Assembly (NCBI GenBank): GCA_019750335.1
Contig: JAIEOQ010000007.1
Location: 1-64,000, forward strand
From: Candidatus Obscuribacterales bacterium
GTDB taxonomy: Bacteria; Cyanobacteriota; Vampirovibrionia; Obscuribacterales; Obscuribacteraceae
Length of the DNA: 64,000 bases
Direction of reading: 5' to 3'
The notes beneath the pieces are model-generated. The model was not told the DNA's origin, searched no databases, and was given only the letters and a program-made list of their open reading frames with translations. The translations under genes were made by a program, and so were the position numbers. Positions 33,472 to 41,910 of the stretch are shown here, in pieces. The stretch's first letter is position 1, and every line of letters begins with the position of its first letter.

Positions 33472-36400
33472 CTATTTTTCCAGAAGCTTAAGAAACTTGA
33501 TCATCCATCCCGGCTTATCTTGCCTGGGCGAAGCAGTCAGGGTTGTTACCGAAGTTCCGCACTCACCACAAAATTTGGAATTGGCTTCCAGAGCAGCACT
33601 ACAAACAAGACAGTTTTGTTGCTGAGACAAACTCAAGCCTTGCCCACAAGAACCGCAAAAACGAGCATTAATTTCAACCGGCTCGGCACAAGTCGGACAA
33701 ACTGTTCCTTGTTCAGCAAGTGACTGTTCATGCCCGAATAAAAGCGGATTGAGATAGGGACCGTTTTGTTTTAAAGCCCGGAGCGCCGCTGCCGACATAT
33801 TGTTAATGCGGAAATAACGTCCGCTCTCTTGAGACTGCGCTTCTGCTTTTGCCGCTGCCATTTGACTTGGGGAGAAGTCGCTTAAAGTTGTTTCTTGCTC
33901 CGGTTCAGGCTGTGGTGCCGCCTGTTTTGACGGCGGCAAATATTGCGGCCGTTGGGGTGGTTGTTCAACATCTCCGACATAGGGACGCAACCCATGGCTT
34001 GCTGAACGATCGACATACTGAGGCATCGAAGCAGGCTTAGGCTCAGTAAAATCCGGATACAAAGGTTGTTGTTTTTCCGGCTCTGGCTGTTGTACAGGAG
34101 CCGGCGGTGCTACTGGCGGAGGCACAACAGGTGGTGGCACAAAGGCTTTTTTAGCCGGTGCTTCCACAGGCGCTGGGGTCGGTGGCGGTGGCGGCAACGA
34201 TGGTGCTGATGATGGTGGAAGCTGCGGTTCTACTACCGCGGTCGGCTCAGCTCCACCAGGCATAGGCAGACCAAGATCCGTAAGAAAAGCGGACGGACGA
34301 CTGTTTTTGTTTTTTACTTGACGCGGATAAGAGAGATACAGAGCCTCTCTTGCTCTTGTAAAAGCCGAATAAAAAATCCTTCTTTCTTCTTCCGGATCCG
34401 GACTGTTTTCGGGCGGGAAAATACCTTCCGCCAAGCCAATTAAAAATACAACCGGGAATTCGCGCCCTTTAGTATCAAATACCGATTTGACGTGAACTAC
34501 TTGATCTTCACTGCTGTCCTCGCTTTGCGAACGAGATTCCAAATATTTGACAAAATCAGTTACTGACCCATATTTACGCGCTTCATCCTCAAGTTGATTG
34601 AGTTTTTTCAGAGGCTCATAGTTTACTCCTGGCGGTACTTTAGCCGATTTGTAATATTCGTTGAGCCGTCTTGCCCGGCGCAAATAACTGATTGATTCTG
34701 AAGCCGGCAACTTATCTTGATTCATCGCTCTGATGATCTTGACCAACTGTTCAAGCTCTCGGCAAGACTGATCGGCAGTAGCTTCCGCATAGATTTCCAC
34801 ACCCTTCAAATAAGAAAGTGTGTTCGCATCGGCAAAGCTAGCTATAGTAGCCGACAGCTTCGGATCTATCTCTTTGGTGCCGAGCTGACAAATTTTTTCA
34901 AAAGCTTCTCTGGCTTTTGGTCCGTCAGGATCATTGACCAACTTTAGAAAAGCCAGTATATCGCCAACTTCGTCCGGCACTAAAGAATTATCTGTATGAG
35001 TCGCTCTAAAAGCAATTCCGGCTTTGGCTAACTCGTCTTCCAAAAGACCTTCATAAAGATTGTTGCGATAGAGAATGGCTATTTCACCGGCATTCCTGCC
35101 GCTGGAAACAAGCGCTTTTACTTCACTTGCCACTTTTGCGCATTCATCTTGTTCGTTGGCTAAGGCATGGGGTCCTGATATTGCCGTATTCGGAGCTTGT
35201 CCCCAAGCCGATACCAGGTCTTTATCTACACGCCGCCGCGTAAATCCGCTGATAAGTTTCCTGGCATGCTCAACAATCATCGGGTGACAACGCCAGTTCT
35301 TTTCCAGAACCACGCACAAACCGTAAGGATAACGAATTGAATTTTCACTCAATAAATCAGGGCAGGCATTTTTTTGTTCGCTAATAGTTTCGTCTTCGTC
35401 ACCGGCAAAAAATATATTGTCTTGGGGCGAAGCCAGAAGTCTGGCCAGCATATCTTGAGCGACTGTTGCTTCTTGGCACTCATCGATAAAAACAAATTCG
35501 TATGCGCTTTGATACTTGTTTCTGATCTCTAGATTCTCAAGCAAAGCCTGGACAGACAAGAAATAAAGATCGTCCCTATCCACTCTGTTTGCTTTTTGCA
35601 GCTGTTCTTCATAAGCCAAATAAAGCTTTGCAATCAACTCTTCGCTCGATGTTTGAGCTTCTTCCTTAGCTTGTACAGCTGAAATCAAATGTGCTTTATA
35701 CATTGATATGACGGCTGCGATATAGAATTCATCAAGCTCACCGTTCATCTCAAGCTTTAACGGATCCAAATCCTTTTTTGATTTGGAAAGAAGTCTTTGC
35801 AGAATTTTTTGCGGACTAGGTTCAATTTTTAAAGGCGGTTTGCGTTTAATTGCCGGTAAGTTCTCACGCAATATTTTCAAACCAAGTTCATGCCAGGAAA
35901 GGATATTTACTCTCTGGCTTTCTTGTTTACCTAAAATCGGCTCAAGCGCCGAACGCACTTGTCTGGCTGTATCAGCTGAATAGCTAATCACTAAAATAGT
36001 TTCCGGGCTGATCCCTTGCGAATGCAAATAAGCGACACGTTGAACAAGACAAGCTGTTTTTCCTGTGCCCGGACCACCAAGAACAGAAATCGGACCGCCA
36101 CCATGACTGATGGCTTGTTTTTGTGCGGCATCTTCAACCGGTAATTCGGATATAGCCGGTATTGTCGTTCCTGTTTGCAAACGACCGAAATAAGAACGTT
36201 TACGCCCGGAACGCCAAATATCTTCAATTACGTCAGCACAACCGGAAGCGTTATTAAAGAGCTCCGAGCAGCTGAATTTGACAATTTGCCAACCGTCCGA
36301 CAATAAAACAAAATCACGCTGAGCCGCATTAATCTGCATGTTATGACCAGCCAAAGCTGAAATCAGATCACACTCCACATTTAAGCGACGCTCTTTATCC

Positions 36401-37098
36401 AGCAAAGCAAAATCAAGCAGATAATCCCCGAGCACATGCTGGGGAATCATCTCTACACCACGTTCTTTCAAAGTCTTATAAAGATTGTATTCCGCCTGAA
36501 GCATGGGCGGCACACCACTCTCACGAGCTTGACGAAAAAGATCTTGGCTGATTGTTGTTGCTTCAATAAACCAAAAAAGTTTTTCCCAATTAATCGGCCG
36601 TCCCCAAAAATCTTGATCGTTACAACTTTTGCCGTAGCGAACAAACTCATCATAAGAAAGCGGGGTGGTAAATATATTTGTTTTGCCAGCTAAGGCTCGC
36701 GGAAAAAGCACATAGTTAAAGAGATACCAGAGATGGGAAGCTCTTTCCGGAGCTTCCAAGCCTTCGATGATCACCAACTGATTGCCTGTCAGTTCAAGCT
36801 CCAGCTTGCTGACAATCGGCCGGCCAAAACTGCTGTTTTGTTTAGCTTCTTCAAAAACATAATCAGCTTGTTTGTATAAAGTTTCACCGTTGATAACAAG
36901 TGGATTAAATCCGCGACTTTTTAAATTGACAACTGCCGATTCCAAACTGACCGCTTGCTCGTCTGACCAATCAGACAAGAAGAGCCCTCTTGGCGAGCCA
37001 ACATAGAGCCCGAAATTGTTGACGAACCAGTGCAGTACCTCTCGACAATCTGCCGGCGCCTGTCCACTATTTGGATTAGTTTTTGAACTGTTGGTCAA
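33472..37098 (-). CDS. UvrD-like helicase fused to DUF559-like nuclease domain and zinc ribbons
   Basis: A 1208-residue multidomain protein. Residues ~25-180 look like a degenerate AAA+/IstB-type region (LVIIEGLEAPERASHLWYLF, NIFTTPLSYDEF) without a Walker A. Residues 200-297 resemble the DUF559/Vsr-like PD-(D/E)xK fold (LLDFALLDKERRLNVECD, RDFVLLSDGWQIVKF). The SF1A helicase core has Walker A GGPGTGKT (341-348), DECQE, GDEDETIS and FDTKGREFPVVFL with FTRARE. A Pro-rich linker follows, then two C-terminal CxxC...CxxC ribbons. Such a protein would unwind and cut DNA, perhaps in repair or defence. No partner gene is adjacent. Confidence 0.85.
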   Translation of the reverse strand: MTNSSKTNPNSGQAPADCREVLHWFVNNFGLYVGSPRGLFLSDWSDEQAVSLESAVVNLKSRGFNPLVINGETLYKQADYVFEEAKQNSSFGRPIVSKLELELTGNQLVIIEGLEAPERASHLWYLFNYVLFPRALAGKTNIFTTPLSYDEFVRYGKSCNDQDFWGRPINWEKLFWFIEATTISQDLFRQARESGVPPMLQAEYNLYKTLKERGVEMIPQHVLGDYLLDFALLDKERRLNVECDLISALAGHNMQINAAQRDFVLLSDGWQIVKFSCSELFNNASGCADVIEDIWRSGRKRSYFGRLQTGTTIPAISELPVEDAAQKQAISHGGGPISVLGGPGTGKTACLVQRVAYLHSQGISPETILVISYSADTARQVRSALEPILGKQESQRVNILSWHELGLKILRENLPAIKRKPPLKIEPSPQKILQRLLSKSKKDLDPLKLEMNGELDEFYIAAVISMYKAHLISAVQAKEEAQTSSEELIAKLYLAYEEQLQKANRVDRDDLYFLSVQALLENLEIRNKYQSAYEFVFIDECQEATVAQDMLARLLASPQDNIFFAGDEDETISEQKNACPDLLSENSIRYPYGLCVVLEKNWRCHPMIVEHARKLISGFTRRRVDKDLVSAWGQAPNTAISGPHALANEQDECAKVASEVKALVSSGRNAGEIAILYRNNLYEGLLEDELAKAGIAFRATHTDNSLVPDEVGDILAFLKLVNDPDGPKAREAFEKICQLGTKEIDPKLSATIASFADANTLSYLKGVEIYAEATADQSCRELEQLVKIIRAMNQDKLPASESISYLRRARRLNEYYKSAKVPPGVNYEPLKKLNQLEDEARKYGSVTDFVKYLESRSQSEDSSEDQVVHVKSVFDTKGREFPVVFLIGLAEGIFPPENSPDPEEERRIFYSAFTRAREALYLSYPRQVKNKNSRPSAFLTDLGLPMPGGAEPTAVVEPQLPPSSAPSLPPPPPTPAPVEAPAKKAFVPPPVVPPPVAPPAPVQQPEPEKQQPLYPDFTEPKPASMPQYVDRSASHGLRPYVGDVEQPPQRPQYLPPSKQAAPQPEPEQETTLSDFSPSQMAAAKAEAQSQESGRYFRINNMSAAALRALKQNGPYLNPLLFGHEQSLAEQGTVCPTCAEPVEINARFCGSCGQGLSLSQQQNCLVCSAALEANSKFCGECGTSVTTLTASPRQDKPGWMIKFLKLLEK

Positions 37099-37408
37099 TT
37101 TAAATCCGAATTCCTTACCGCTTTACCTGCAAGCGTCTGATATTTCTTTGTTAAAGATTACCTGTTATAGGTTTACCCAGAGACAGCTGTGTCTTAAGCC
37201 TGTACCCGCCGTGCGGTATCCCTGCGAAAAGATTCTACTTGAAAACGAGAGATTTGTATTATCTAACGGGTACATTTACAATGCAAACTTGACATATTCA
37301 GTATCCTGTACACAGTAGTACAATGGCACTGATTGATTGAGCCAAACTGTCAAGGGTTAGTATGTCGGGCAACCGACTCAGTTAAAAAAGAAAAGGAGAG
37401 GACTTCAA
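37099..37408. other. Divergent intergenic region
   Basis: About 310 bp between the helicase start and the small secreted gene. It must carry both promoters. A TTGACA occurs near 37290, but no -10 sits at good spacing. No gene or known RNA seen. Confidence 0.35.
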
Positions 37409-37630
37409 ATGAAAAAGGCGCTAGTTTTCCTGGCCGCTTTGTCCACAATGTCCTTACCAGCTTTCAGCCAAGCCTGTGGTGATGAGGGGCGCTATTTCCA
37501 TCTTCAGCCTCCCGATTATTCAATTTCTAGCCACAGACGCCACGCCATTCACAGAATGGCTAAGGCTCTTCGTTGGTACAAGGAACATAACGGCGACAAA
37601 CAACTTTGCATTAACGGCAAACCACAGTAG
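37409..37630 (+). CDS. Small secreted protein, 73 aa
   Basis: Signal peptide MKKALVFLAALSTMSLPAFS, cleavage near AFSQA, leaving about 51 residues with two Cys (QACGDEG, QLCINGKPQ) that could form a disulphide, and a basic His-rich middle (SHRRHAIHRMAKALRWYKEH). An AAAGGAGAGG site lies just upstream of the ATG. Two hairpins follow. The shape suits a secreted peptide or small periplasmic factor, but no family is recognised. Confidence 0.75.
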   Translation: MKKALVFLAALSTMSLPAFSQACGDEGRYFHLQPPDYSISSHRRHAIHRMAKALRWYKEHNGDKQLCINGKPQ

Positions 37631-37660
37631 TCGTTAGTTAGTAGCCGTAAAAGAATATTG

Positions 37661-37695
37661 ATCCCATGCGCAGCTTGCTGTCCATGGGATTTATT
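37661..37695 (+). terminator. First terminator-like hairpin after small secreted gene
   Basis: ATCCCATG and CATGGGAT pair across a 14-base loop, followed by TTATTCT. It lies about 30 bp past the stop. Confidence 0.6.
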
Positions 37696-37706
37696 CTATG
37701 TAGACC

Positions 37707-37756
37707 AATAAACAATAAAAACCCGTCTTGTTAGCAAGACGGGTTTTTATTGTTTA
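37707..37756. terminator. Bidirectional terminator
   Basis: A perfect ~24-bp stem (left arm 37707-37730, right arm from 37735) around TTAG has GC core ACCCGTCTTG with A-rich and T-rich flanks on either side. It serves the plus small secreted gene and the minus membrane gene ending at 37772. Confidence 0.92.
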
Positions 37757-37771
37757 TTACTTGTCTTAGCT

Positions 37772-38227
37772 TTAGAGCCCGCCGGTTCTATAGCTGAAAT
37801 AGTAGAAGCAGGACATCATAACCATCATTGAAGATGTAACGCCCAGCCAGAAAGAAGCGATTACAATCTGCCAAACAATCAAAGCTTGTCTAGCCGTCAA
37901 ACTGATGATGATCCCGAGCCGGTTAATCATATAAATTACAACGGCACCGATGGTTAAAAGAAGCGGTAATAGCTTCAACCCAGGTGCCAATGGCAAGCCT
38001 ACAGCTGCAACCAAACTTAAAATGCAAACCACCACCAAAAGGATGGTTACATAATCGGACATTCTTTGTTTTACGGAGTCGGTTACCGAAGCTTCATTGA
38101 TATGCTTGAACGCAGCAAAGACGTTCCTAAAACCGGCACGGCGCGGACCGCCAAAATCACCTTCCGGAGTTCGTTTAGCAGGCTCTTCACCCGAATTATC
38201 CGCTTTTTGAATATCAGACTCTGCCAC
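37772..38227 (-). CDS. Hypothetical multi-pass membrane protein
   Basis: GTG at 38227 is chosen because GGGGAGG lies six bases upstream; a TTG at 38242 would extend the frame over that site. The 151-residue product has an N-terminal soluble part (about 1-60, charged) and three or four membrane helices (ILLVVVCILSLVAAVGL, LLPLLLTIGAVVIYM, and two more near the end). No family recognised. It is divergent from the glycosyltransferase gene. Confidence 0.7.
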   Translation of the reverse strand: MAESDIQKADNSGEEPAKRTPEGDFGGPRRAGFRNVFAAFKHINEASVTDSVKQRMSDYVTILLVVVCILSLVAAVGLPLAPGLKLLPLLLTIGAVVIYMINRLGIIISLTARQALIVWQIVIASFWLGVTSSMMVMMSCFYYFSYRTGGL

Positions 38228-38345
38228 GAAGCGCCTCCCCAAAACATTCTGGTATTATCAGTCAGACGATGAAAAACTAGACCCAGTCGAATTAATCATG
38301 CCCATCTGGGCAAAAGAATAACCCCTATATTCTACAAGGATAGAC

Positions 38346-39257
38346 ATGGACAGCCCTAGCTTAAAACCAAATGTTTGGCTTGCTGTCCTTCATTATCAGA
38401 GTCAAGAGAAGACAAAGGCTTGCCTGAAGTCACTTTTGGCAACCGACTATCCGGATAAAAATATAGTCGTTCTAGATAATTGTTCGCCTGAAGGCTCGAT
38501 TGAAGATTTAGCCCAAGAGTTTCCCGGCTGTAAATTCATCAGTGTGCCGGAAAATCTTGGTTTTGCCGGCGGCGCAAATGAAGCTGTCAGCTATTGCATC
38601 ACTCAAGGAGCCGATTGGGTTTGGCTTTTAAATAACGACACTACCGTTGCACCTGATTCCTTGTCTCTATTGATGGCTGCCGCTCTTAAAAATGAAAAGG
38701 CAGCACTGCTGGGAGCATCTATTTACAGTCCAAAGGGAAAAGAGATGCACCGAGCCGGTGCCGGTGAAATTGATTTTGTTAAAGCGAAAACTTACGAACG
38801 AAAAGCAATCGACGACAGTCGAGAAACAAACGAGTGTGATTGGTTGTCCGGCTGCAATTTACTAATTAGAGCCCAAGCTTTTAGAGAGTGCGATGGCTTT
38901 GACGAAGATTTCTTTCTTTATTTCGAAGATACGGATCTTTCTTTGCGCCTGCGTAAACTTGGTTGGCAATGTCTTCTGGTACCTAAAGCTCGGATCGAAC
39001 ACGAGGGCAACGCTTCAACAACCGGTGATTTAAGCATTTGGCGTTCTTATTACCACACACGTAACCGTCTTTTGTTTTTCAACAAACATCAAGCCGAGCT
39101 GCCTGCCGTGCTTGCTGTCGGCGGACATATTTTAAGACATTGTCTGGTTCTGCCTTTCCGCGGTGAGGCCGGTCATCGTCAACTAAAAGCTGAGTTCCTC
39201 GGAATGCGCGACTATTTCTCGTATAAAACCGGCAAGGCTGATTGTCTGGATTTTTAG
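38346..39257 (+). CDS. Family 2 glycosyltransferase
   Basis: A 303-residue GT2 (GT-A fold) enzyme. NIVVLDNCSPEGS, the ENLGFAGGANEAV loop and WVWLLNNDTTVAPDS (about 92-106) are the usual nucleotide-sugar and metal-binding segments; FDEDFFLYFEDTDLSLRLRK gives the acidic catalytic region. It resembles rhamnosyltransferases of the WbbL type used in surface polysaccharide synthesis; donor and acceptor are unknown. ATG at 38346, with AAGGA nearby. No other polysaccharide genes adjoin it. Confidence 0.9.
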   Translation: MDSPSLKPNVWLAVLHYQSQEKTKACLKSLLATDYPDKNIVVLDNCSPEGSIEDLAQEFPGCKFISVPENLGFAGGANEAVSYCITQGADWVWLLNNDTTVAPDSLSLLMAAALKNEKAALLGASIYSPKGKEMHRAGAGEIDFVKAKTYERKAIDDSRETNECDWLSGCNLLIRAQAFRECDGFDEDFFLYFEDTDLSLRLRKLGWQCLLVPKARIEHEGNASTTGDLSIWRSYYHTRNRLLFFNKHQAELPAVLAVGGHILRHCLVLPFRGEAGHRQLKAEFLGMRDYFSYKTGKADCLDF

Positions 39258-39269
39258 GCCTGGATTGTT

Positions 39270-39298
39270 TTGACAGCTTGATTTTCTATGTGTAGAAT
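39270..39298 (+). promoter_or_regulatory. vapBC sigma-70-type promoter
   Basis: TTGACA (39270-39275) and TAGAAT (39293-39298) are separated by exactly 17 bp, a near-consensus promoter 24 bp upstream of the vapB ATG. Its -10 lies inside the operator palindrome at 39286-39309. Confidence 0.85.
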
Positions 39299-39309
39299 CT
39301 TACACATAG
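39286..39309. promoter_or_regulatory. Probable VapB operator
   Basis: A perfect inverted repeat, CTATGTGTA and TACACATAG around GAATCT, overlaps the -10 element of vapBC. VapB antitoxins autoregulate by binding such palindromes, so this is the probable operator. Confidence 0.75.
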
Positions 39310-39321
39310 AGGTGTGTGAAT

Positions 39322-39522
39322 ATGGCTACTAATTTGAACATCGACGAAAAGCTCCTAAATGAAGCATTGTCTTTAAGCGGCAAACGCACAAAACGCGAAA
39401 CCGTCAATGAAGCTTTGAGCGAATATATTCAGCATCGTAAACAGAGCAAGATTGTGCAGTTTTTTGGCAAGATTGATTTCGACCCAACTTACGATTACAA
39501 AAAACAACGCAAAAGCAGATGA
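39322..39522 (+). CDS. vapB: VapB-type antitoxin
   Basis: A 66-residue protein. The N-terminal MATNLNIDEKLLNEALSLSG with a following RETVNEALSEYI segment is a ribbon-helix-helix DNA-binding fold of the VapB (type II antitoxin, AHA-TnpB/VapB) group. The C-terminal FFGKIDFDPTYDY would bind and block the toxin. ATG at 39322 is preferred, with AGAGG 9 bases upstream; GTG at 39316 is an alternative. Its stop overlaps vapC by 4 bp. Confidence 0.85.
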   Translation: MATNLNIDEKLLNEALSLSGKRTKRETVNEALSEYIQHRKQSKIVQFFGKIDFDPTYDYKKQRKSR

Positions 39523-39920
39523 AAGTACTAGTAGATACTTCGGTCTGGTCGCTGGTCTTAAGGCGCGGAGCGACTGTCACTGAGCCGGAAGCGTTGCAAC
39601 TTCGTCATTTTATTTCAAGCGGTGAATCCATATTTCTTATTGGCGTAATCTTGCAGGAGATTTTGCAAGGAATACGCAACCATAATCAATTCGTCAAATT
39701 AGGCGAGTTCTTAAGCCCTTTCCCTCTACTTGAACTTGATCGCGACGACTATACTTTTGCAGCTGAAATTTATGGATTATGCCGAAACAAAGGCATACAG
39801 GCAAGCACTATCGATTTTTTGATTGCCGCTGCGGCTATCCGTCATGAGTGTCTATTGCTCACCACCGATAAAGATTTCAAATTAATGGCATCATTGCTAC
39901 CCCTACAGATTTGGCATTAG
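39519..39920 (+). CDS. vapC: VapC-type PIN-domain ribonuclease toxin
   Basis: A 133-residue PIN domain. The acidic active site is complete: Asp6 (VLVDTSVWS), Glu47 (LQEILQG), Asp99 (STIDFLIAA) and Asp117 (LTTDKDF). Such toxins cut tRNA or rRNA and are neutralised by the adjacent antitoxin. It overlaps vapB by 4 bp (ATGA), giving coupled translation. The two genes are more A/T-rich than some neighbours, which fits the mobility of these modules, but no mobile-element boundary is visible. Confidence 0.9.
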   Translation: MKVLVDTSVWSLVLRRGATVTEPEALQLRHFISSGESIFLIGVILQEILQGIRNHNQFVKLGEFLSPFPLLELDRDDYTFAAEIYGLCRNKGIQASTIDFLIAAAAIRHECLLLTTDKDFKLMASLLPLQIWH

Positions 39921-40000
39921 ACAAAGTTTTTCTCAAAAACAACGATAACATATAGTTATTGTACAAAAAATGTGGAGTTGAATAAAAAAATCAAACCGGT

Positions 40001-40030
40001 TGGACTCGCTCCCCGATTGGAGCGAGTCCA
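40001..40030 (-). terminator. Terminator after the 388-residue gene
   Basis: A perfect 12-bp stem (TGGACTCGCTCC at 40001-40012, complement at 40019-40030) is followed on the minus strand by TTTGATTTTTTT. It lies 23 bp past the stop. Confidence 0.9.
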
Positions 40031-40052
40031 CAGCCCAACCCTAGTCCAAGGC

Positions 40053-41219
40053 TTACACCTTGAAGTCCTGACAAAGTTTCGGCCATTGCTGAACAAAGGC
40101 CTGTTGAGCGCGACCACCGCTCACATCATTTCTCATCTCTTCGTGCATGCGATTCCAAAAGCTATAGCACTCACGCATTTTGTAGTCCGCCACCAAACAA
40201 TCCCAAATCGGCATCAAACAATCGTTTGAACCGGATTCATAATGTCTGGTATCTTCGAGCGCTTCGACCAAAAATGGTACCGTGCCTTCCGTAAATTCAC
40301 GGATAACAGAAGTGGCCTGAGCTAAGGCCAAGTGATTGCTGTAATAAGCGCAACGGCGCTTGTCTTGTTCGGCGAGCTGTTGCGCCTCAAAGGTGGCCGG
40401 CTTACCGCTTTCGGTTCTATACAAAATCTCCACCACGCGGGCAGCATGTTGTTTTTCGTTCACAACTCCTTTGCCATGATCTAGGTAGGCACGATGGGCT
40501 CGCTCCGCTATCGCTTTCACTTTCTCAAGTTGTTCAATCCGCTCGCGAAGCGCAAGACAAGCTGGCGAAACAGTCCTCGTTTCTATTTCAATGAATCCTG
40601 GGCAGTACTCAGAGCCTGAGCGAGGCGTGATACGCAAAGAGTTTTTGCCTAAAACCGAAAGGAATTGAAGCTTGTTAATCTTATCGCTGCAAGATCGTCC
40701 AACCTCTAGAAGTTCCTGAAACGACTCTTGGAAAACGACAATCATCGTCGCCCCAAATTGGCGGCGATCAAAGCCGAAGTCGTGTAACACTTTTCCCATT
40801 CCACAACTAATAACCTGTGCTTTTTCGTGCAGCTCAGCAGCCACCAGACAATTATTTACCTGGATTTCATCGTTCCGACTCCTCGAAACTTGTCCAATCG
40901 CAGCCTGCAAAGCTTTCTTCATGCGTTCGACCGCAGCCGCCAACTGTTCGCCAGCACTCCAAAGAGCAAAGCCAGCCGCTTCTTGAATGATTCGTGTTCT
41001 TTTGTGTTGGCTACGTATTTCGTCAAGGGCCACAGGATCGTTTAGCGCTTTTTCAATTCGCGCGGACCAGCGTGTCGGCTCCAAAAAGCCTGAATTTTTA
41101 TTTGAGTATTCTATCGTGCATCCGGTGTCGAAATGAACTTTATACAAGTGGGCATAGGCTGCTTCCAGCTCGACCATTGCTGGTGTTTGTTTTTCGGTCG
41201 GAAGTGGTATCAATTGCAT
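40053..41219 (-). CDS. Hypothetical protein, 388 aa
   Basis: Soluble helical protein with many Glu, Arg and Ala and scattered Cys. No signal peptide and no membrane segment. Recognisable stretches include FALWSAGEQLAAAVERMKKA and a His/Cys-containing KAQVISCGMGKVLHDFGF. I cannot assign a family. Monocistronic by its terminator and a 310-bp upstream gap. Confidence 0.7.
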   Translation of the reverse strand: MQLIPLPTEKQTPAMVELEAAYAHLYKVHFDTGCTIEYSNKNSGFLEPTRWSARIEKALNDPVALDEIRSQHKRTRIIQEAAGFALWSAGEQLAAAVERMKKALQAAIGQVSRSRNDEIQVNNCLVAAELHEKAQVISCGMGKVLHDFGFDRRQFGATMIVVFQESFQELLEVGRSCSDKINKLQFLSVLGKNSLRITPRSGSEYCPGFIEIETRTVSPACLALRERIEQLEKVKAIAERAHRAYLDHGKGVVNEKQHAARVVEILYRTESGKPATFEAQQLAEQDKRRCAYYSNHLALAQATSVIREFTEGTVPFLVEALEDTRHYESGSNDCLMPIWDCLVADYKMRECYSFWNRMHEEMRNDVSGGRAQQAFVQQWPKLCQDFKV

Positions 41220-41529
41220 TTTTCTATATCCATGCCTGAAAAGTTTTTGAGCGAGGCACCTACTCAGGCGCGTGCCTGCACCCTAGTACTCTCGGAGAGC
41301 AGAAAGCCCGGTCTCCTGTGTTTTATGAGTACAAAAATACAGTGGGTAAAAACTGACAAACCAACTTTCTTTACTTGCTTAGCCTTATGACAAAACCAAC
41401 ACCGGCGGACAGACTGCAACCTTTCTCCGGCAGTTAAGACAGAGAAGTTTTTGTGGTTGCAGCTTATGTGCACACGGTTTTACGGCTTTTCTATAGACTT
41501 AGTAAATACAGTCAGCTGGCAAAATACAG
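41220..41529. other. Intergenic region
   Basis: About 310 bp between two minus genes. It holds the promoter of the 388-residue gene and possibly the end of the 43510-41530 operon. No intact gene, terminator with T-run, or known RNA recognised; the 69-codon minus ORF inside it looks spurious. Confidence 0.35.
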
Positions 41530-41907
41530 TTATTTTTTCTCGGTCAATTCGATGTAACCTTGGACTTCGAGGGTGAGCAGTTCCAGTTCGCGAGTTTCTT
41601 TGTTTTCGCGAACTTGTCCGGAAATCACGGTCCCAGGCTTCAGAGCTTGAACCGAAGGGAATAGCGTTTGGTTGCGCACTGATAGCGTGTAGCCATCGGT
41701 TTTACCAGGACTGCCGATGACAATGGCAATGGCAGTCGGTGCCGATTCCCCCGAAATAACAATCGGTGCCGACACGCTTTTAATCGTGCCGCGCACAGTG
41801 CCATAACGATAAGGTTCGTTTGCGCTCTGCAAAGCAAACACAAGTACCACAATCGCCGCAACACCGACAACCGCGACAAAAAGCCTTTCCCAATGTTTAG
41901 GGGTCAT
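41530..41907 (-). CDS. Membrane-anchored hypothetical protein, 125 aa
   Basis: One N-terminal membrane helix (about 8-27, RLFVAVVGVAAIVVLVFAL) and a soluble beta-rich domain (GTIKSVSAPIVISGES, ALKPGTVISGQVRE) that looks like an OB-type small barrel. No family assigned. Last gene of the DUF2071 / peptide / methyltransferase set, three bases after the methyltransferase stop. Confidence 0.7.
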   Translation of the reverse strand: MTPKHWERLFVAVVGVAAIVVLVFALQSANEPYRYGTVRGTIKSVSAPIVISGESAPTAIAIVIGSPGKTDGYTLSVRNQTLFPSVQALKPGTVISGQVRENKETRELELLTLEVQGYIELTEKK

Positions 41908-41910
41908 ATT

